From: an uncultured Clostridium sp.
GTDB taxonomy: Bacteria; Cyanobacteriota; Vampirovibrionia; Gastranaerophilales; Gastranaerophilaceae
NCBI GenBank assembly: GCA_905212085.1
Contig: CAJMDF010000052.1
Location: forward strand, 1-9,875
Direction of reading: 5' to 3'
DNA: 9,875 nt
Part shown: in pieces, positions 6,099 to 9,875 of the stretch
Layout: each line of letters starts with the position of its first letter
Position numbering within the stretch: position 1 is the first letter of the stretch
Notes under the pieces: model-generated
What the model was told of the DNA's origin: nothing
The model's database searches: none
Seen by the model: the letters and a program-made list of their open reading frames with translations, nothing else
Translations under genes and position numbers: made by a program

Positions 6099-7757
6099 CT
6101 ACTCACCAGAGATAGTAATAATAAACTCGCTACCCTTACCAACCTCACTATTTACAATGATTTCACCTTTATGCTTTTCGATAATTTTGGAACAAATAGC
6201 TAAACCTAGTCCTGTTCCGACTCCTATTCCTTTTGTTGTAAAACCTGCTGAAAATATCTTGTTGAGCTGATCTTTGGGGATACCTTTGCCAGTGTCTTTG
6301 ATTTTGACAATGAGTTTTTTATCTTTGTATTCTGTCGTGATTGTAATTTTTCCTTTGCCTTCGATTGCTTGGCAAGCATTGATTAATATGTTTGTAAATA
6401 CTTGATTAAGCATGTTTGGAAAACATTTTATAGCGGGGATTTCGCTGTAATTTTTTATTATTTCAATTCTGTTTTTTGTTTCGTGTCTAATGAGTTCTAA
6501 CGTAAGGTCGAGTTCTTTATTTATGTTTGCTTCTTGCAATTCTGCTTCATCCAGGCGAACAAATTTTTTCAAAGATGTGACGATGTTGCTTATTCTTGTA
6601 ACTGCTTCTTTATCTATTTCATTTATGTCTGTAAGCATCTCTTTTAATTCGGTGTCTTCTATTGATGGAAGCAGTTTTGCGACTATTCCGTTATTCGATT
6701 TAATTGAGGCTACAGGGGTATTAATTTCGTGTGCTACGCCTGCAACTAATTGACCTAAAGATGCCATTTTTTCTGAATTTATCAGTTGAATTTGGGTTTC
6801 TTTAAGTTCTTTTAGGGTATTTTGTAATTCGTTTACCGTTTGAATGTTCTTTTGATAAAGTTCTGCACGAGTGATTGCGTTTGATAATTGAGATGAGATT
6901 GCATCAAGAATTTCGATTTCTTCTGTTAGTTCTCTTTTTTGGTGGCTAAGTAAAACTATTATTCCTGTTATGTTTTGCATATGGTGTAGAGGAATTATTA
7001 CTCTGAGTACAGGTTGTTTAAACGGTTTTGCATCAAGATATTCTATTAAAACATTATTAGCGGAAATCTCTTTTGCAGAGATAGTTTCAGTTGTTTTTTC
7101 ATCAAATTGAATTACTTTTAAATTTTTTGATTTTTTTTCTCCGAAGACTTCTTCAATGACAAATTCATTTCCATCAGCTTTAGCATAATATGCTTTGTAT
7201 GCACTGAACATTATTGCTAATTCTTTTAGAGTTGATTGGAGAATTTTGGAAATATCTATACTTTCTCTGATTGTATTGGAAACCTTGTTTATGAGAGCAA
7301 TTCGGATAGCTTGACTTTGGGCTTTTTGTTTTACTTTTTGTAAGTCTTTGTTTTCTTCTATTAATTTATTGATTGTATTTTTTAATTTTTCATTTTCTTT
7401 GAATGAATTATCAAGATTGTTTTGTGCGCTTACATCAGTAAAGAAAATTATTGTGTAATTTCCTTTTTTTATTGCTTGTAAGTCGTAGTAAAAAATCTTA
7501 TTCAATTCTGATTGATAAGAAATTCTTGCAAAAAAATCTTCTTTTGATTGGAGTGCATGGTAGATGGGAGAATAGATTTCAATATTTTCGGAATTAAGCG
7601 GACAGATGTCAAAACTTGTGTGATATGAAAATTTTTTGATATTTGCAAAATCAGAAAACCACCTTTTGAAAGTGTGGTTTCTGTAAACAACTTCTTGTTT
7701 GCTATTCACAATAATTACAGCATCCCTAAACTGCCTGAAAATATCAAATTTTTTCAT
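6099..7757 (-). CDS. Cytosolic PAS-GAF sensor histidine kinase (orphan)
   Basis: This 552-residue kinase autophosphorylates on a histidine and passes phosphate to a response regulator. Counting from MKKFDIF, it has a PAS-like domain (about 4-107, including DAVIIVN and VVYRN), a coiled coil (about 117-152) and a GAF-like domain (about 157-297). A second coiled coil (300-327) is followed by HisKA with the H-box GVAHEINTP (H343). The HATPase has the N-box NILINACQAI (N460), G1 DTGKGIP (488-494), the F-box FTTKG and G2 GVGTGLGLA. HEINTP and these boxes resemble the NtrB-like/HPK4 class. No membrane segment or signal peptide is visible, so it should sense an internal cue. No response regulator is adjacent. 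The start at 7757 is favoured by the promoter placed just before it. An in-frame ATG at 7811 would add 18 residues read through that promoter. Confidence 0.88.
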   Translation of the reverse strand: MKKFDIFRQFRDAVIIVNSKQEVVYRNHTFKRWFSDFANIKKFSYHTSFDICPLNSENIEIYSPIYHALQSKEDFFARISYQSELNKIFYYDLQAIKKGNYTIIFFTDVSAQNNLDNSFKENEKLKNTINKLIEENKDLQKVKQKAQSQAIRIALINKVSNTIRESIDISKILQSTLKELAIMFSAYKAYYAKADGNEFVIEEVFGEKKSKNLKVIQFDEKTTETISAKEISANNVLIEYLDAKPFKQPVLRVIIPLHHMQNITGIIVLLSHQKRELTEEIEILDAISSQLSNAITRAELYQKNIQTVNELQNTLKELKETQIQLINSEKMASLGQLVAGVAHEINTPVASIKSNNGIVAKLLPSIEDTELKEMLTDINEIDKEAVTRISNIVTSLKKFVRLDEAELQEANINKELDLTLELIRHETKNRIEIIKNYSEIPAIKCFPNMLNQVFTNILINACQAIEGKGKITITTEYKDKKLIVKIKDTGKGIPKDQLNKIFSAGFTTKGIGVGTGLGLAICSKIIEKHKGEIIVNSEVGKGSEFIITISGE

Positions 7758-7763
7758 ATAAAT

Positions 7764-7792
7764 ATTATATTTCAATCTATAAAAGTGGGCAA
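7764..7792 (-). promoter_or_regulatory. Promoter for leaderless histidine kinase mRNA
   Basis: On the minus strand the -35 is TTGCCC (7792-7787), the spacer is 17 bases and the -10 is TATAAT (7769-7764). Six bases (atttat) then precede ATG at 7757. The expected transcription start coincides with the start codon, and there is no Shine-Dalgarno sequence. Confidence 0.6.
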
Positions 7793-7862
7793 TTTCTTTA
7801 AAATATATCAATATGTTGTTGTGATTTTTGAAGTAAAGCCGAAAAAAAATTTAGGAGGGATT

Positions 7863-8072
7863 ATGAGCGGATTTAAAAAATTAGGAGAAAAAATAAAATA
7901 CTATAGAGAAAAACGAGGATTTTCGCAAAAAGAGTTAGCCAAGCGAACATTTATGACTGTATCAAAGCTAAATGAAATTGAAAACGGGACAATTGTATAT
8001 CAGTTTTGGACTTTGCAAAAAATTGCAAAGGCTTTGGATGTGGATTTGCCTGAACTTTTGAATTTTGAATAA
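7863..8072 (+). CDS. Small XRE/Cro-type HTH transcriptional regulator
   Basis: This 69-residue protein is almost entirely one HTH_3 domain. It has helix 1 LGEKIKYYREKRG, then FSQKELAKRTFMT, the recognition region VSKLNEIENG and the closing helices WTLQKIAKALDVDLPELL. No sensor or dimerisation domain is attached, so it probably acts as a dimeric repressor alone. ATG 7863 is preceded by AGGAGG (7853-7858), a strong ribosome site. The open frame extends upstream to 7674 only because it overlaps the kinase promoter and 5' end. The gene is divergent from the kinase, with 105 bases between starts, so it could control that shared region. That is inference. I found no convincing -35/-10 pair on the plus strand. 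It ends at a strong terminator. Confidence 0.85.
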   Translation: MSGFKKLGEKIKYYREKRGFSQKELAKRTFMTVSKLNEIENGTIVYQFWTLQKIAKALDVDLPELLNFE

Positions 8073-8076
8073 AAAT

Positions 8077-8109
8077 AAAAACCGCTCTTTATTCAAAGAG
8101 CGGTTTTTT
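8077..8109. terminator. Bidirectional terminator between HTH gene and pfp
   Basis: AAAAACCGCTCTTT (8077-8090) pairs perfectly with AAAGAGCGGTTTTT (8095-8108), a 14-bp stem with an ATTC loop and flanking A and T runs. It starts five bases after the HTH stop and also lies just beyond the pfp stop on the other strand. Confidence 0.9.
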
Positions 8110-8129
8110 AATTCTACATTGAGTATTGA

Positions 8130-9812
8130 TTATACAGCTGCTAAAGATTTTGATCTTTCTAATTGTAAAGTGCAAGTTGTAACATCGCAAACACAAGATG
8201 GTCCAAAGTATTGGATAGCACCTGGGAATAAATATCTGTCATTCAATGCCCAGTCTTCTCTGTTTTGTTCTAATTGTTTGAATACAGGGCCGTCTAGTTT
8301 AACTAATGCTTTTTGAATAACAGGTTTCATTTCCCCATGACGTTTTTCCATATTCATCATCATTGTAAGAGGAACACCGCCTGCAACCCATTGATCAGCA
8401 GGTTGAGTTAAGTTTCTTACAGATGATAAGTAACCTGTAAGACCGAAGTTGATTAAAGCAAATGCATTAAATCCTAATGAATAGCAGTAATCAGCATCAA
8501 AGTTTGATGGGAATGCGCATCTTCCTTCATAACCGAAGAAGTGAGATTGAGCATTAAATTTACCGATGTATTCACCTTGAGATTTTAATTCATCTAATCT
8601 TGTAGAAATCATTTCGATTAACAATTTTTCAGTTTCAATTTTAGAAACTTGAACGTTACCATGTGGGTCACGGTCTGCTAATAATTGACCTTTGATTAAT
8701 GCAGGTAATGAGTTGTAAACTTTTGCATTAGCAGGATCAAGTCTGTTTTCTACGATATCGAATTTATCACGAATAGTTGTAGCATTTACAAAATCAGGAT
8801 CATTTTCTAATGAAGCCATGATATCGTTTAAGTTTGAAATCATAGATTTCATTTCAGGGATAAATTCAATCAAACCTTCAGGAATAACTGCGATACCAAA
8901 GTTTTTACCCATGTCAGCACGTTTAACGATTATGTTGCACATATAGTTAATAATGCTTTCAAGTGACATTTTCTTTTCTTCAACTTCTTCAGAAATTAAA
9001 GTAATATTAGGTTGAGTTTGCAAAGCAGCTTCCAATGCAACGTGAGATGCACTTCTACCCATGATTTTTACAAAGTGCCAATATTTTTTAGCTGAATTAG
9101 CATCACGTTCAATGTTTCCGATAAGTTCAGCATAAGTTTTTGTAGCTGTATCAAAACCGAAAGAAATTTCGATCTGGTCATTTTTCAAGTCGCCGTCGAT
9201 TGTTTTAGGACATCCGATAACTTGAATACCTGTATTATTTTTTACAAACCATTCAGCTAAAAGTGCAGCGTTAGTGTTAGAATCATCTCCACCGATAATT
9301 ACAACAGCAGAAATATTTAATTTTTTACAAACTTCTAAAGATTTTTGGAATTGTTCTTCAGTTTCAAGTTTAGTTCTGCCTGATCCGATGATATCAAAAC
9401 CGCCTGTATTTCTGTAAGCGTCCATGAATTTGTCATCGAATTCAACATATTTCCCATCAATAATACCTGATGGGCCGCCTAAGAATCCGTATAATTTATT
9501 AGCAGAATTTGCTTGTTTTAAAGCGTCATATAAACCTGCGATTACGTTGTGTCCGCCAGGAGCTTGACCACCTGAAAGGATTACACCAACGTTTCTTACT
9601 TCTGAAGATTTAGCAGAAGAAGCTTTTTTGAATGTAACAACAGGTTTTCCATAAGTGTTTTTGAATAAATTTTGAATTTGTTCCTGATCTCTTACTGATT
9701 GAGTAGCGGAACCTTCAACCATTTCTAAGCTGTTAATGCCGTTAGCAAGGCATTCAGGAAGTTTTGGTTGGTACTTTAATCTTTCGATTTGTAATGGTGA
9801 AAGTTTTTCCAT
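8130..9812 (-). CDS. pfp: PPi-dependent 6-phosphofructokinase, long form
   Basis: This enzyme catalyses PPi + fructose 6-phosphate <-> Pi + fructose 1,6-bisphosphate, a reversible glycolytic step, in the cytosol. The 560-residue length fits the long, plant-beta-like PFP group rather than ATP-PFK (about 320). Motifs, counted from MEKLSPLQ, are ILSGGQAPGGHN (78-89), GGDDSNTNA (174-182), PKTIDGDL (202-209), the substrate-binding MGRSASHVALE (251-261), PEGL (311-314) and FFGYEGR (425-431). GGDD in place of GGDG, and the K of PKTIDGD, are the classic signs of PPi use. The C-terminus LFPGAIQYFGP is family-typical. ATG at 9810-9812 is chosen because AAAGGT (9827-9822) lies nine bases upstream. A GTG at 9839 would include that site in the gene. 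The upstream 60 bases are AT-rich without a clear promoter before the window ends. Confidence 0.92.
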   Translation of the reverse strand: MEKLSPLQIERLKYQPKLPECLANGINSLEMVEGSATQSVRDQEQIQNLFKNTYGKPVVTFKKASSAKSSEVRNVGVILSGGQAPGGHNVIAGLYDALKQANSANKLYGFLGGPSGIIDGKYVEFDDKFMDAYRNTGGFDIIGSGRTKLETEEQFQKSLEVCKKLNISAVVIIGGDDSNTNAALLAEWFVKNNTGIQVIGCPKTIDGDLKNDQIEISFGFDTATKTYAELIGNIERDANSAKKYWHFVKIMGRSASHVALEAALQTQPNITLISEEVEEKKMSLESIINYMCNIIVKRADMGKNFGIAVIPEGLIEFIPEMKSMISNLNDIMASLENDPDFVNATTIRDKFDIVENRLDPANAKVYNSLPALIKGQLLADRDPHGNVQVSKIETEKLLIEMISTRLDELKSQGEYIGKFNAQSHFFGYEGRCAFPSNFDADYCYSLGFNAFALINFGLTGYLSSVRNLTQPADQWVAGGVPLTMMMNMEKRHGEMKPVIQKALVKLDGPVFKQLEQNREDWALNDRYLFPGAIQYFGPSCVCDVTTCTLQLERSKSLAAV

Positions 9813-9875
9813 ATTTCTCTTACCTTTCTTAAGTAACACTGTTTACAATAATATATTACAATAAAAAATATATTT

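Noticed and set aside
6049..6753. Plus-strand frames at 6049 and 6490
   Set aside because: They are antisense to the histidine kinase catalytic region and have no supporting signals.
7502..7690. Minus-strand 62-codon frame inside the kinase PAS region
   Set aside because: It is a different frame of the kinase gene, whose domains are continuous.
8065..8316. Plus-strand 83-codon frame
   Set aside because: It spans the bidirectional terminator and is antisense to the 3' end of pfp.
1..9875. CRISPR array, tRNA/rRNA, transposon or phage defence system
   Set aside because: I saw no regularly spaced direct repeats, no tRNA-like cloverleaf, no transposase or terminal inverted repeats, and no nuclease, toxin-antitoxin pair or other defence effector.

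Overview
The window is AT-rich, densely coding bacterial DNA. It carries soluble housekeeping and regulatory genes plus single-domain XRE regulators. The gene set suggests a low-GC gut anaerobe, and my best guess is the non-photosynthetic cyanobacterial sister lineage Melainabacteria/Vampirovibrionia (Gastranaerophilales). The hints are a long PPi-dependent phosphofructokinase, a PBS-lyase-type HEAT-repeat protein, a PAS-GAF histidine kinase without membrane segments, and a tiny Cys-rich protein. This placement is an impression from protein style, not from a marker gene.

Bases 1-2715 (+): a reading frame already open at the left edge joins two unrelated proteins. The first part is the C-terminal half of a LevR-type sigma-54 regulator (end of AAA+, PRD, EIIA-Man, start of EIIB). 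The second part is the C-terminal two thirds of a DUF4127 protein. The joint lies near 1133-1165 and coincides with a rise in GC. The composite overlaps a TTG-started mntP manganese exporter by 10 bases. Bases 2716-3073 are non-coding: first a CATG-rich stretch, then a promoter and a leader with three small hairpins.

Bases 3074-4855 (+): a Cys-rich small protein, a short ribosome hibernation factor with its own promoter and terminator, a GT2 glycosyltransferase that looks leaderless, and a small XRE-type HTH frame with no canonical start. A long bidirectional hairpin at 4854-4886 separates it from the convergent genes.

Bases 4925-7757 (-): a seven-repeat HEAT protein and an orphan cytosolic PAS-GAF-HisKA-HATPase kinase, separated by 316 non-coding bases. 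The kinase also looks leaderless, with the same TATAAT-6 nt-ATG geometry as the GT2 gene.

Bases 7863-9812: a second small XRE regulator (+), divergent from the kinase, ends at a bidirectional terminator shared with pfp (-), the PPi-dependent phosphofructokinase of glycolysis.

The genes look like a series of short independent transcription units rather than one pathway or operon. I do not see a CRISPR array, tRNA, rRNA, insertion sequence or a clear new multi-gene system. The most notable items are the chimeric first ORF, the two apparent leaderless genes, the structured leader at 2966-3073 and the start-less HTH frame.
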